Source: an uncultured Collinsella sp. (GTDB taxonomy: Bacteria; Actinomycetota; Coriobacteriia; Coriobacteriales; Coriobacteriaceae). Taken from it: a DNA stretch of 27,950 nucleotides. How positions within the stretch are numbered: the stretch's first letter is position 1; every line of letters starts with the position of its first letter. Shown piece after piece: positions 7,967 to 15,990 of the stretch. Location: NCBI GenBank assembly GCA_900765115.1, contig CAAFQK010000052.1, forward strand, positions 1 through 27,950. Direction: 5' to 3'. The position numbers and the translations under genes are program-made. The notes under the pieces are model-generated. The model searched no databases, was not told where the DNA came from, and saw only the letters and a program-made list of their open reading frames with translations.

Positions 7967-9115
7967 TTAATCGAGGATATCGTCGAGGGCACTCTTGATA
8001 CGGTCGGTCACCGACTTCTTACCAGAAGCGACGTCATCGCCCATCTCATCGGCAAAAGCACGGAGCAGCTCGCGCTGCTTATTGGAAAGATTGGTGGGAA
8101 CGACCACGCGCAGTTGCACGATCAGGCGGCCACGCGAACCGCCACCGCCAATGCGCGGCATGCCGTAATTATTGACGCTCACGGTGTCGCCGTACTGGGC
8201 GCCGGCGGGAACCGTCACCTTAACGACCTCGTCGGGCATAATGCCCTCGACCTCAATCTCGCAGCCGAGCGCAGCCTGCGCAATCGAGATATCGCTCACC
8301 AGGTACAGGTCATCACCGTTGCGCTTAAAGCGCTCATGGTCGGCGACGCGCACGTTGACAATCAGGTCGCCCGAAGGCTCGCCGCGAAGGCCGGCCTCGC
8401 CAAAGCCGCTCACACGAAGCTGGCGACCGGTCGAAACGCCGGCGGGAATATCGATGTCGATCTTTTCGTGCGAAGGCGTGCGGCCTTGACCGTCGCAGGT
8501 CTCGCAGGGATGATCGATAACCGTGCCCTCGCCATGGCAGTCGGGGCAAGGCGAGGAAGACTGAACCTGGCCCAAAAACGATCGCTGAACCGTCGTGACG
8601 TAGCCCGTACCGTGGCAGCGGCCGCACTGCTTTTCCTGTGCGCCCTCTGCCCTACCGGTGCCATTGCAGTCCTCGCAAGGAGCAAGGCGGTCATAGCTGA
8701 TTGTCTTTTTGCAGCCGAGCGCCGCCTCCTCGAGCGTCACCGAAAGCGAGATGGCCATATCACGTCCGCGACGACGCTCACGACGGCTGCGGGCGCCACC
8801 GCCGGCACCGCCGCCAAAGAACGACGAGAACAAGTCGTCCATGCCCATGCCACCAAAGATATCGTTGATATCGACGTAGCCGGAGCCACCGGGGCCGTCG
8901 GCAGTGCCGTAACGGTCGTAGTTAGCACGCTTCTGCTCATCGGAAAGAACGGAATATGCCTCGTTGAGCTCTTTGAACTTAGCCTCGGCCTCGGGGTCGT
9001 CCGAAACGTCCGGGTGTACGGTACGGGCCTTCTTTAGAAACGCGCGCTTAATCGTCCGCGCGTCGGCATCCTTGTCGACGCCAAGCACCTCGTAGTAATC
9101 CCTATTTTCCGACAC
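7967..9115 (-). CDS. dnaJ: Chaperone DnaJ (Hsp40), canonical type
   Basis: This 382-residue co-chaperone stimulates DnaK ATPase and delivers unfolded clients. The J domain carries HPD at 34-36. A G/F-rich linker covers about 72-108. Four CxxCxGxG repeats lie at C147/C150, C164/C167, C190/C193 and C204/C207, and both C-terminal substrate-binding domains are present. The open frame extends upstream to 9181, but I chose GTG at 9115: it has GGAAGGA seven bases upstream and begins SENRDYYEVLG, the normal J-domain start. It lies 81 bases after a second J-protein gene, and no dnaK or grpE is nearby. Confidence 0.95.
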   Translation of the reverse strand: MSENRDYYEVLGVDKDADARTIKRAFLKKARTVHPDVSDDPEAEAKFKELNEAYSVLSDEQKRANYDRYGTADGPGGSGYVDINDIFGGMGMDDLFSSFFGGGAGGGARSRRERRRGRDMAISLSVTLEEAALGCKKTISYDRLAPCEDCNGTGRAEGAQEKQCGRCHGTGYVTTVQRSFLGQVQSSSPCPDCHGEGTVIDHPCETCDGQGRTPSHEKIDIDIPAGVSTGRQLRVSGFGEAGLRGEPSGDLIVNVRVADHERFKRNGDDLYLVSDISIAQAALGCEIEVEGIMPDEVVKVTVPAGAQYGDTVSVNNYGMPRIGGGGSRGRLIVQLRVVVPTNLSNKQRELLRAFADEMGDDVASGKKSVTDRIKSALDDILD

Positions 9116-9196
9116 GACCGAATCCTTCCGACTTTCATTATTGTCACAGTGCGTCCTATACCCAAGCTGGGCCGGCCGCAAACAGAGGGTTTGATG

Positions 9197-10300
9197 TTAT
9201 TGCATTGCGTAGGGCGAAAGCATGGCACGTTGCGAGCAGCTCGCAAACCAAACCGACACGAGCGCAAACATAAATCCGTTGGCAAAACCGTTGGCAAACT
9301 GCATCGCGCCGCGCTTCCACCACAGCAGGCTGCGGTGCAGCACGCCGTCCGAGAGCACCATGAACAGGCCCATGGCAAACGGAATAAAGCACATCACGGC
9401 AAAGGCCGAGAACACGCCCGAGATGGCCGATAGCACCAAAAACGGCGCCACGATGCCCATCAGGTAAAAACCGGTACGGGCCTTGCCTTCCAGGCGCTCG
9501 GCCTCAACATGGGCCCGACCGACCAGATCACCGCCAGAGGCGCCGTTGGTGCCGGCGTGACCCATGCCGCCAATACGGACCTCGTCGCCATCGTGCGTGC
9601 CGGCGGGAAACTCAATCGTCTGCTCGGAGGTCACACGGGTTCGCCCGCTGCCGCCGCAATCGGGACAGGGGTCGGCGACGACCTTACCGGAGCCACCGCA
9701 CTCAGGGCAGACAGACTGGAACGTGCCGGCACCAAACAGAAAGGACAGGTCGACATCGATGTGGCCGCGACCGCCGCAGCTCGGACAGGTATGTGCATGC
9801 TCGGACGAAACAGAGCCCGAACCGCCGCAGTGACCACAGGTATCGAAGCGCGTATAGCGGACGGTCTTGCGGGCACCGCCCTTGGCCTCCTTGGCGTCGA
9901 GCTTAATATCGACGACGACGTTGGCGCCGTTCTCGGGATTATAGGCAGCCTGCCCGCGACGCGGCTGACCCCAGGCGCCACCAAAGGGAAAGCCGCCCTC
10001 AAAGGGATTGCCGTAGCCCGCGCTGCCGGCGTAACCGCCGCCATAGGGCGAAGCCGTGGGAGCGCCGGCAAAGGGATTGCCCGAGCGCATGGCGTCGTAG
10101 CGCGCACGCTTCTGCTCGTCCGAAAGCACAGCATAGGCCTCGGAAACCTCTTTGAACTTTTCCTCGGCATCCGGTTCTTTGTTGACGTCCGGATGGAGCT
10201 TGCGGGCCTTTTGCTGGAAGGCTTTCTGTATATCACGCGAGGTGGCGTCCTTGGAGACACCCAAAATCTCGTAGTAATCTTTTTCGTTCATCGTCGCCAT
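9197..10300 (-). CDS. DnaJ-like protein with hydrophobic C-terminus
   Basis: This 367-residue J protein starts at ATG 10300, which has AGGAGG nine bases upstream; an in-frame extension to 10321 lacks that support. The J domain has HPD at 36-38. A Gly/Phe/Pro-rich linker covers about 74-118. Four zinc-finger repeats lie at C155/C158, C172/C175, C198/C201 and C212/C215. The first substrate-binding domain breaks off after SGGDLVGRAHVEAERLEG at about 272. Instead of the second domain and dimerisation tip, residues 277-316 are hydrophobic (enough for a helical hairpin) and 333-355 form another hydrophobic stretch. I infer a membrane-anchored co-chaperone that lacks the usual client-binding half. 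Reading frames around the join show no lost canonical C-terminus. Confidence 0.85.
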   Translation of the reverse strand: MATMNEKDYYEILGVSKDATSRDIQKAFQQKARKLHPDVNKEPDAEEKFKEVSEAYAVLSDEQKRARYDAMRSGNPFAGAPTASPYGGGYAGSAGYGNPFEGGFPFGGAWGQPRRGQAAYNPENGANVVVDIKLDAKEAKGGARKTVRYTRFDTCGHCGGSGSVSSEHAHTCPSCGGRGHIDVDLSFLFGAGTFQSVCPECGGSGKVVADPCPDCGGSGRTRVTSEQTIEFPAGTHDGDEVRIGGMGHAGTNGASGGDLVGRAHVEAERLEGKARTGFYLMGIVAPFLVLSAISGVFSAFAVMCFIPFAMGLFMVLSDGVLHRSLLWWKRGAMQFANGFANGFMFALVSVWFASCSQRAMLSPYAMQ

Positions 10301-10358
10301 GCGCGGCAACCTCCTGCTCACAGCAGCGTATATATTGCGGTAATTCTACCCGAGCGGC

Positions 10359-11591
10359 CTAGGCTAGACCCCAAAACAGCTCGAACAGCACATTTCCATC
10401 GAGCCAGCCCAAGTGAGTGGGCGCTAAACGAGCACGGACGCGACCTGCGATAACGTCTTTCGAGGTGACGCGCCCCGCATGTCCTTCAATATGATCGGGC
10501 ACCCAGGTGGCAAGGCCCAACTCGACCGCACGGTCGCAGGCCGCCGCCAACTCATCTGCAGCGATCACGCTTGCCGAGCGAACCAACAGATCGGGCCCAA
10601 TGCCACGCGTCATGCGACAGGCAAGCATCAAATCCTCGGCCGCCGCCTCGCGCTGCGACAGATACTCGGCATCAAACGTCGTCGCGGCATCGTCGCGTTG
10701 CACCAAGCGCACGCGATACGCATCGCCGCGAGCAAGCACGTCGGGAAACAGCCCGGCCAAGCGATCGAAATCCTCGGCGTCGAGCATACCGGCGGCAGAG
10801 CGGCCCAAACCCAGATAGCCCTGTCCGGTCCAATAGGCAATGTTGTGGGCGCACTCATGGCCGTCGAGCGCGTAGCTTGCCACCTCATACGGGTGATAGC
10901 CGGCCGCACTCAGGCGCTCACGCGCCGCATCCATGCATGCAGCCTGAAAATCCTCGTCGGGCTCGAGCGACTCGTCGCGACACGCCATGCGATAGAGCGG
11001 CGTGCCCTCCTCGAGCGTGAGCGGGTACACCGACACATGATGCGGCGCCGCCGCCAACACGCCATCGAGTGTGCGCTGCCAGCTTAGGTCGGTCTGCCCG
11101 GGAAGGCCGCACATCAGGTCGCACGACACGACAAGCCCAGCGTCCTTGACCGTCGTGATGGCAGCGAGCGCCCGATCGGCATCGTGAATGCGGCCGATGG
11201 CGGTAAGTTCGGCGTTATCGAGCGTTTGCACGCCCAGAGAGACGCGCGTGACACCCACCCCGGCAAGCGCAGTGGCAAGCTCTGCGGTCAGCGATTCGGG
11301 ATTGGCCTCGCAGGTAAACTCAACAGGCTTGCACCACGCAGAGATACGCCGGGCAAATTCTACCAAACGCTCCCCCGCCAGCGACGGCGTGCCGCCGCCA
11401 ACATAGACGGTGCGGATCTGTGCAAGCGCGCCTGCGTCGCCAAAAGCATCGAGGCGCGCATACAACTGCTCAAAATAGGTATCGAGCGCAACGCTCATGT
11501 TGCACGGAGCAAAACTGCGTGAGTCAAAGTCACAGTACCGGCATTTTTGGGCGCAAAACGGCACATGCACGTACAGCGCGGTAACGGCCAC
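10359..11591 (-). CDS. hemW: Heme chaperone HemW (radical-SAM, HemN-like)
   Basis: This 410-residue protein has the radical-SAM triad C13, C17 and C20 (CAQKCRYC). It also has the glycine-rich VYVGGGTPS and the HemW-type NIAYWTGQGYLGLGRSA. Members once annotated as coproporphyrinogen III oxidase bind heme and act as heme chaperones; that is family knowledge and not proven here. The start is GTG, with GGAGG seven bases upstream and only two bases after the dusB stop codon. Placement after lepA is widely conserved; a tRNA-dihydrouridine synthase gene intervenes here. Confidence 0.92.
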   Translation of the reverse strand: MAVTALYVHVPFCAQKCRYCDFDSRSFAPCNMSVALDTYFEQLYARLDAFGDAGALAQIRTVYVGGGTPSLAGERLVEFARRISAWCKPVEFTCEANPESLTAELATALAGVGVTRVSLGVQTLDNAELTAIGRIHDADRALAAITTVKDAGLVVSCDLMCGLPGQTDLSWQRTLDGVLAAAPHHVSVYPLTLEEGTPLYRMACRDESLEPDEDFQAACMDAARERLSAAGYHPYEVASYALDGHECAHNIAYWTGQGYLGLGRSAAGMLDAEDFDRLAGLFPDVLARGDAYRVRLVQRDDAATTFDAEYLSQREAAAEDLMLACRMTRGIGPDLLVRSASVIAADELAAACDRAVELGLATWVPDHIEGHAGRVTSKDVIAGRVRARLAPTHLGWLDGNVLFELFWGLA

Positions 11592-11593
11592 CG

Positions 11594-12637
11594 TTAGGCC
11601 TCCAACGGATGAGCGGGCACCGACTCGCCGGCGGCAAGTGCGGCCTCACAGGCCACCACATCGTGCTCGATATCATCGACCAGTGCCATGAACTCCTCGT
11701 ATGTGGAGCAACGCACCACCTGAGCGCGCCAGGCGGCAGCATGGGGCATGCCCTTTAGATACCAGCTTGCGTACGTGCGGGCACGCGACATGAGCGGCAA
11801 CAGCTCGTGCGTGAGCGTCAGGTGCTCGCGCAGGGCATCCAGGCGCTCAACCGAGGAGCGAGAAGGAACCGGCGTGCCATCGAGTGCAAGGGCTCGGGCA
11901 TCGCCGAACACCCATGGATTGCCGTAGATGCCGCGCGCGATAAACACCGCGCTGGCACCCGAGCTTTGCAGATGCTCAGCAGCGTCCTCTGCCGAGAACA
12001 CATCGCCCGAACCGATAACGGGAATCTCGACGGCGTCGGCCACCTCATCGACGACCGACCAATCGGCCTGGCCCGTATAGAGCTGCGTGGCGCAGCGACC
12101 ATGTACCGCCACCGCGGCGGCCCCTGCTCCCTCAAGCATCTGGGCAAACGTCGCGGCGTTGCGGTCTTCGGCGTAAAAGCCCTTACGGATTTTTACGGTC
12201 ACGGGCACATGCGCCGCGCCCACCGCCGCCTCGACGATCTGCTCGGCCAGATCGGGAGTGCGCATAAGCGCCGAGCCCTCGCCCTTGGTGACGACCTTGC
12301 GAGCCGGGCAGGCCATGTTGATATCGATCAGCGACAGGCGATCGCCCACACGCTCCTCGACGGCAGCAACAGCGCTCGCAAACTGATCGGGCTTGGAGCC
12401 AAAGAGCTGCACGCAGATCTGCTGCTCCTCATCGGCCGGCAGTACCAGGCGCCACGTCTTATTGCTGGCATAGGCAAGGCCCGCCACGCTCACCATCTCG
12501 CTATAGGCAAGATGGGCACCGCGACGGCGGCACATGATGCGATAGGCGGGATCGGTCACGCCCGCCATGGGAGCCATAAGGAACGGCTGCTCGGCATAGG
12601 CGCCAAGCAACCGCTTGCTGTATTCAGAAAGTGCCAT
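11594..12637 (-). CDS. dusB: tRNA-dihydrouridine synthase
   Basis: This 347-residue flavoenzyme reduces uridine to dihydrouridine in tRNA D-loops. It has a TIM-barrel FMN domain. The N-terminal MAPMAGVTD is the family signature, and the catalytic cysteine is C110 in DINMACPARKV. The phosphate-binding SGDVFSAEDA and ARGIYGNPW follow. It fits the DusB/Nif3-like branch best, but assignment among Dus subtypes is uncertain, so the symbol is provisional. It begins four bases after the lepA stop codon with a short, weak Shine-Dalgarno sequence (TAGGT), suggesting translational coupling. Confidence 0.9.
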   Translation of the reverse strand: MALSEYSKRLLGAYAEQPFLMAPMAGVTDPAYRIMCRRRGAHLAYSEMVSVAGLAYASNKTWRLVLPADEEQQICVQLFGSKPDQFASAVAAVEERVGDRLSLIDINMACPARKVVTKGEGSALMRTPDLAEQIVEAAVGAAHVPVTVKIRKGFYAEDRNAATFAQMLEGAGAAAVAVHGRCATQLYTGQADWSVVDEVADAVEIPVIGSGDVFSAEDAAEHLQSSGASAVFIARGIYGNPWVFGDARALALDGTPVPSRSSVERLDALREHLTLTHELLPLMSRARTYASWYLKGMPHAAAWRAQVVRCSTYEEFMALVDDIEHDVVACEAALAAGESVPAHPLEA

Positions 12638-12641
12638 GGAC

Positions 12642-14453
12642 CTACTCGTCCACCTTGAGAATCGCCATAAAGGCCTCCTGCGGAACCTCGACCGAGCCGA
12701 TGGCCTTCATGCGCTTTTTGCCCTCTTTCTGCTTCTCGAGCAGCTTGCGCTTTCGCGAGATATCGCCGCCATAACACTTGGCCAGCACGTCCTTGCGGCG
12801 CGCTTTGACGGTAGAGCGGGCAATGATCTTGTTGCCGATGGCGCCCTGGATAGGCACCTCGAACAGCTGGCGCGGAATGATTTCCTTGAGCTTGTCGCAC
12901 AGACCGCGGGCCAGGCCATAAGCCTTATCCTTGTGCACGATAAACGACAGCGCGTCCACCTCGTCGCCCGAAAGCAGGATGTCGAGCTTGACGAGCTCGG
13001 AGGGGCGATATTCGTTGAACTCGTAGTCGAGCGAGGCGTAACCCTTGGTGCGGCTCTTGAGCTGGTCAAAAAAGTCCAGAATGAGCTCGGCAAGCGGCAT
13101 GTCGAAACGCATCTCGACCGATTTGCTCGTGAGATGGATCATGTCGGTTGTAATGCCGCGATGCTCGATAGCGAGCTGCATGACGGCACCCGTATACTCG
13201 GGCGGACAGATAATCTTGGCCTTGAGGTAGGGCTCCTCGATGCGCTCGATGCGCGTAGCCTCGGGCAGATCCTGCGGGCTGCGAACATCAATCATCTCGC
13301 CGTCGGTCTTGTAGACGTGATAGTCCACCGAAGGGCTCGTGGCAATCAGGTCCAGGTTGAACTCGCGCTCCAGGCGCTCCTTGACGACCTCCATATGCAG
13401 CAGGCCCAAGAAGCCAACGCGGAAACCAAAGCCGAGCGCCACCGAAGTCTCGGGCTCCCACACCAACGACGGGTCGTTGACATGCAGCTTATCGAGCGCG
13501 TCACGCAGGTTCTCGTAGTCCTTGTTATCGATCGGGAACAGGCCCGTATAGACCATGGGCTTAGCCTCGCGGTAACCGGGAAGCGGCTCGGGGCAGGGGT
13601 TCGACGCCCAGGTAAGGGTGTCGCCCACGCGAACGGCCTCGGGGTCCTTCAGGCCCGTGACCACGTATCCGACCTCGCCGACCGTCAGCGCGTCGACCGG
13701 CGTCTCGGCGGGACGCTTGACGCCCACGCCATCGACCAAAAAGTCGCCCTTTGCCTGCATCATGCGCAAGGTATCGCCCTTTTTGATGGAGCCGTCAAAG
13801 ATGCGCACCGTGGCGACGACGCCACGATACTCGTCGAAGTATGAATCCAGAATGAGTGCCTTGAGCGGCGCATTCGCATCGCCCTTGGGCGGAGAAATCA
13901 GAAAGACAATGGACTCCAGCAGATCGTGGATGCCCTCGCCGGTCTTGCCCGAGACACACACGGCATCATCGGCAGGGATCGCCAGGTCATCCTCGATCTC
14001 GGTCTTGACCTCGTCGGGGTGTGCCGACGGCAGGTCGATCTTGTTGATAGCGGGCACGATATCCAAGTTGGCGTTCATGGCGAGCGTCGCGTTGGAGACG
14101 GTCTGCGCCTCGACGCCCTGCGTGGCGTCGACGACAAGCACCGCACCCTCGCAGGCGGCAAGCGAACGCGAGACCTCGTAGGTAAAGTCCACGTGGCCCG
14201 GCGTATCGATCAGGTTGAACTGATACGTCTCACCATCGTCGGCGTCATAGGACACGCGAACGGCATTGGACTTGATCGTGATGCCGCGCTCGCGCTCGAT
14301 ATCCATGGTGTCGAGCAGCTGCGACTCCATATCGCGCTCGTCGACGGTATGGGTGAGCTCGAGGATGCGGTCACTGATCGTGGACTTGCCATGGTCGATG
14401 TGCGCAACGATCGAGAAGTTGCGGATGTGGGAAATGTCAATTGAAGTATTCAT
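12642..14453 (-). CDS. lepA: Elongation factor 4 (LepA GTPase)
   Basis: This 603-residue ribosome-associated GTPase affects translation initiation and elongation under stress. The G domain starts with AHIDHGKST at 17-25. DTPGHVDF and the G4-like NKID follow, then the EF-G-like domains and the LepA-specific C-terminus (KARRKDVLAKCYGGDISRKR). An in-frame extension reaches 14513, but homology begins at MNTSIDISHIRNFSIVAHID, so I use ATG 14453. No good Shine-Dalgarno sequence precedes it. A strong terminator ends 25 bases upstream, so its transcription must read through or be controlled at that structure. It heads the run of genes down to recO. Confidence 0.96.
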   Translation of the reverse strand: MNTSIDISHIRNFSIVAHIDHGKSTISDRILELTHTVDERDMESQLLDTMDIERERGITIKSNAVRVSYDADDGETYQFNLIDTPGHVDFTYEVSRSLAACEGAVLVVDATQGVEAQTVSNATLAMNANLDIVPAINKIDLPSAHPDEVKTEIEDDLAIPADDAVCVSGKTGEGIHDLLESIVFLISPPKGDANAPLKALILDSYFDEYRGVVATVRIFDGSIKKGDTLRMMQAKGDFLVDGVGVKRPAETPVDALTVGEVGYVVTGLKDPEAVRVGDTLTWASNPCPEPLPGYREAKPMVYTGLFPIDNKDYENLRDALDKLHVNDPSLVWEPETSVALGFGFRVGFLGLLHMEVVKERLEREFNLDLIATSPSVDYHVYKTDGEMIDVRSPQDLPEATRIERIEEPYLKAKIICPPEYTGAVMQLAIEHRGITTDMIHLTSKSVEMRFDMPLAELILDFFDQLKSRTKGYASLDYEFNEYRPSELVKLDILLSGDEVDALSFIVHKDKAYGLARGLCDKLKEIIPRQLFEVPIQGAIGNKIIARSTVKARRKDVLAKCYGGDISRKRKLLEKQKEGKKRMKAIGSVEVPQEAFMAILKVDE

Positions 14454-14478
14454 GCGGACTATCTTACCCGAGCGATAC

Positions 14479-14515
14479 AAAAAATGGAGCCTGTTCCATA
14501 AAACAGGCTCCATTT
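14479..14515 (-). terminator. Strong intrinsic terminator between rpsT and lepA
   Basis: Arms 14482-14495 and 14502-14515 form a perfect 14-pair stem around a six-base loop. In the minus-strand RNA the hairpin ends in UUUUUUG. It lies 34 bases after the rpsT stop codon and 25 bases before the lepA start. No recognisable promoter fits between it and lepA. Confidence 0.9.
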
Positions 14516-14549
14516 ATGCGCGTAATCTGTGTGGTGTGAAATTTACAAC

Positions 14550-14816
14550 TTAGGCGTTGATGCTGTTCACGAGCTTGGCAAGACCGGACTTGCGGTTGGA
14601 AGCCTGGTTCTTGTGGATAACATGCTTGGCGGCAGCCATGTCGAGACGCTTGGTGACGGTCTTGAGGGCAGCCTGGGCCTTCTCGGCGTCGCCCTCGGCG
14701 ACGGCGGACTGGACGTGCTTGGTCAGCGTCTTGAGCTCGGACTTGACAGCCTTGTTACGCATGCGAGCTGCCTCATTGGTGCGGATACGCTTCTTCTGAG
14801 ACTTGATGTTTGCCAC
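14550..14816 (-). CDS. rpsT: Small ribosomal subunit protein bS20
   Basis: This 88-residue basic helical protein binds 16S rRNA in the 30S body. The family start is MANIKSQKKRIRTNEAARMRNK. I therefore use GTG at 14816, which has AAAGGA nine bases upstream, although the frame stays open to 14885. Conserved AAAKHVIHKNQASNRKSGLAK lies near the C-terminus. It follows holA, as in many bacteria. It has its own extended -10 promoter and terminator, so it is probably monocistronic. A possible hairpin (TGAC...GTCA, about 14852-14880) lies in its leader. Confidence 0.96.
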   Translation of the reverse strand: MANIKSQKKRIRTNEAARMRNKAVKSELKTLTKHVQSAVAEGDAEKAQAALKTVTKRLDMAAAKHVIHKNQASNRKSGLAKLVNSINA

Positions 14817-14891
14817 TTCTGGAGTTCCTTTCGAGTTCCTTGCAAAAAATGTATGACACCTCTGAGACACGGTGAGGTCATGCAAGCGCCT

Positions 14892-14900
14892 ACTATAGCA
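14892..14900 (-). promoter_or_regulatory. Extended -10 promoter of rpsT
   Basis: The minus strand reads TGCTATAGT, a TGn extension plus a TATAGT -10 hexamer. It lies about 76 bases upstream of the chosen start. A TTGACA at 14930-14935 is 32 bases further upstream, too far to serve as its -35 box. The same nine bases, in GTGCTATAGT, recur at rpmB. Confidence 0.6.
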
Positions 14901-14949
14901 CGCTCCCCCTCAAAGGGATAGAACGAATTTGTCAAATAGGCAGGTATCA

Positions 14950-15912
14950 TCACGATTTTCTCAAGATGTTCGTAATCCAGAGCAAAAGCGCGGTCTGAGA
15001 ATCGGCCGAACCCTTCAGTGCGAGCTCCACATCGACCGCGCCCTCGAGCGCGGCAACGAGCTCTGCCATCGAAAAGCGACGTGCCCAGGTCAGGTGATTC
15101 TTGACCTGCCAGGACTGGAGCTTAAGTGTTGCAGCCAGCTCACGACCCTGTCCGCGCGCATCGAGCGCCTTGGCAACGATAAGCTCGCGGATGCGGCCGC
15201 ACAGCAATGTGTAAGTCCACACGTAGCTCTTGGCGGGCAGTAGATTGAAGAGCTCGAGCGAGCGTCGCATGTCACGGGCCGAGACCGCATTGAGAAAGTC
15301 CCAGGGTTGAACCTCGGCCGTACGTACAATCCAGCGCTCAACGTCGACAAGCTCAATCTGGGGCACCTCGACCATCTGGGCAAGCTTAGCCAAGTCGTTA
15401 TCGAGCATGCGAGTGTTTTCACCCGAACGCGAGACGAGTTCCTCGGCGGCCGCCGTCGTGATCGACTTGCCGTGCTGCGTCGCCATCTGCTGCACGCGGC
15501 GCGGTAGCTCCCAGCGCTTGGTGCCGGAGCAATCGATCACAGCCTTCTTGTCGATCTTGGCGATCGCCTTATACAGGCGCGTGTTCTTGGCAAGCGAGTC
15601 GGCGATGATGAGGCAGACCGTTGTGGGACTGGGACTCGCCAGATACTCGACGAGCGGCTCCGAGACCGACTTGGCGAGCTTTGAGCAGCCATCAAGGATT
15701 ACCAGGCGAAACTCACTGCCCATGGGAAAGGTGTTGAGCGATCCGATAATCGACTCGATATCGGGGTCTTTGGTCATATCGCGCTCGTCGAGGTTGAACT
15801 CGACCATGCCCGACTTTTCCAGACGCGCTTTCATACGCGAGACGGCGTGATCGCGCTTGACTCCGTCGGTACCGACGATCAGATATGCCGGCAGCAGACC
15901 GGTTTCGGACAT
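14950..15912 (-). CDS. holA: DNA polymerase III, delta subunit
   Basis: This 320-residue clamp-loader subunit opens the sliding clamp. It resembles the HolA family: an N-terminal AAA+-like domain beginning LLPAYLIVGTDGVKRDHAV, a segment NLDERDMT, and a helical C-terminal domain ending in the conserved ELALKGS-type stretch followed by WITNILRK. The degenerate P-loop is normal for delta. I use ATG 15912 with GGAGG upstream, rather than the frame opening at 15975. It follows comEC after 78 bases and precedes rpsT, an order common in Gram-positive bacteria. Confidence 0.92.
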   Translation of the reverse strand: MSETGLLPAYLIVGTDGVKRDHAVSRMKARLEKSGMVEFNLDERDMTKDPDIESIIGSLNTFPMGSEFRLVILDGCSKLAKSVSEPLVEYLASPSPTTVCLIIADSLAKNTRLYKAIAKIDKKAVIDCSGTKRWELPRRVQQMATQHGKSITTAAAEELVSRSGENTRMLDNDLAKLAQMVEVPQIELVDVERWIVRTAEVQPWDFLNAVSARDMRRSLELFNLLPAKSYVWTYTLLCGRIRELIVAKALDARGQGRELAATLKLQSWQVKNHLTWARRFSMAELVAALEGAVDVELALKGSADSQTALLLWITNILRKS

Positions 15913-15990
15913 TGCGCTCCCCTCCCGCAGGCCTTCGTATTCGCTCCGTGCCATTCTAGCCCAGGGGCCCACCACACGCCAACGACGTCG

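Noticed and set aside
6683..9037. A 784-codon plus-strand frame opposite mtaB and dnaJ
   Set aside because: Its composition mirrors the codons of two well-supported minus-strand genes, and it shows no recognisable motif.
9116..9196. CIRCE or HAIR heat-shock operator upstream of dnaJ
   Set aside because: Neither the TTAGCACTC-N9-GAGTGCTAA pattern nor a CTTGAGT-N7-ACTCAAG pattern is present. A TTGGGT with a loosely placed -10-like sequence was too weak to call a promoter.
9197..9500. Frameshift or truncation as the cause of the J protein's unusual C-terminus
   Set aside because: The other two frames contain no canonical second substrate-binding domain, and the hydrophobic tail continues in frame without interruption to its stop codon.
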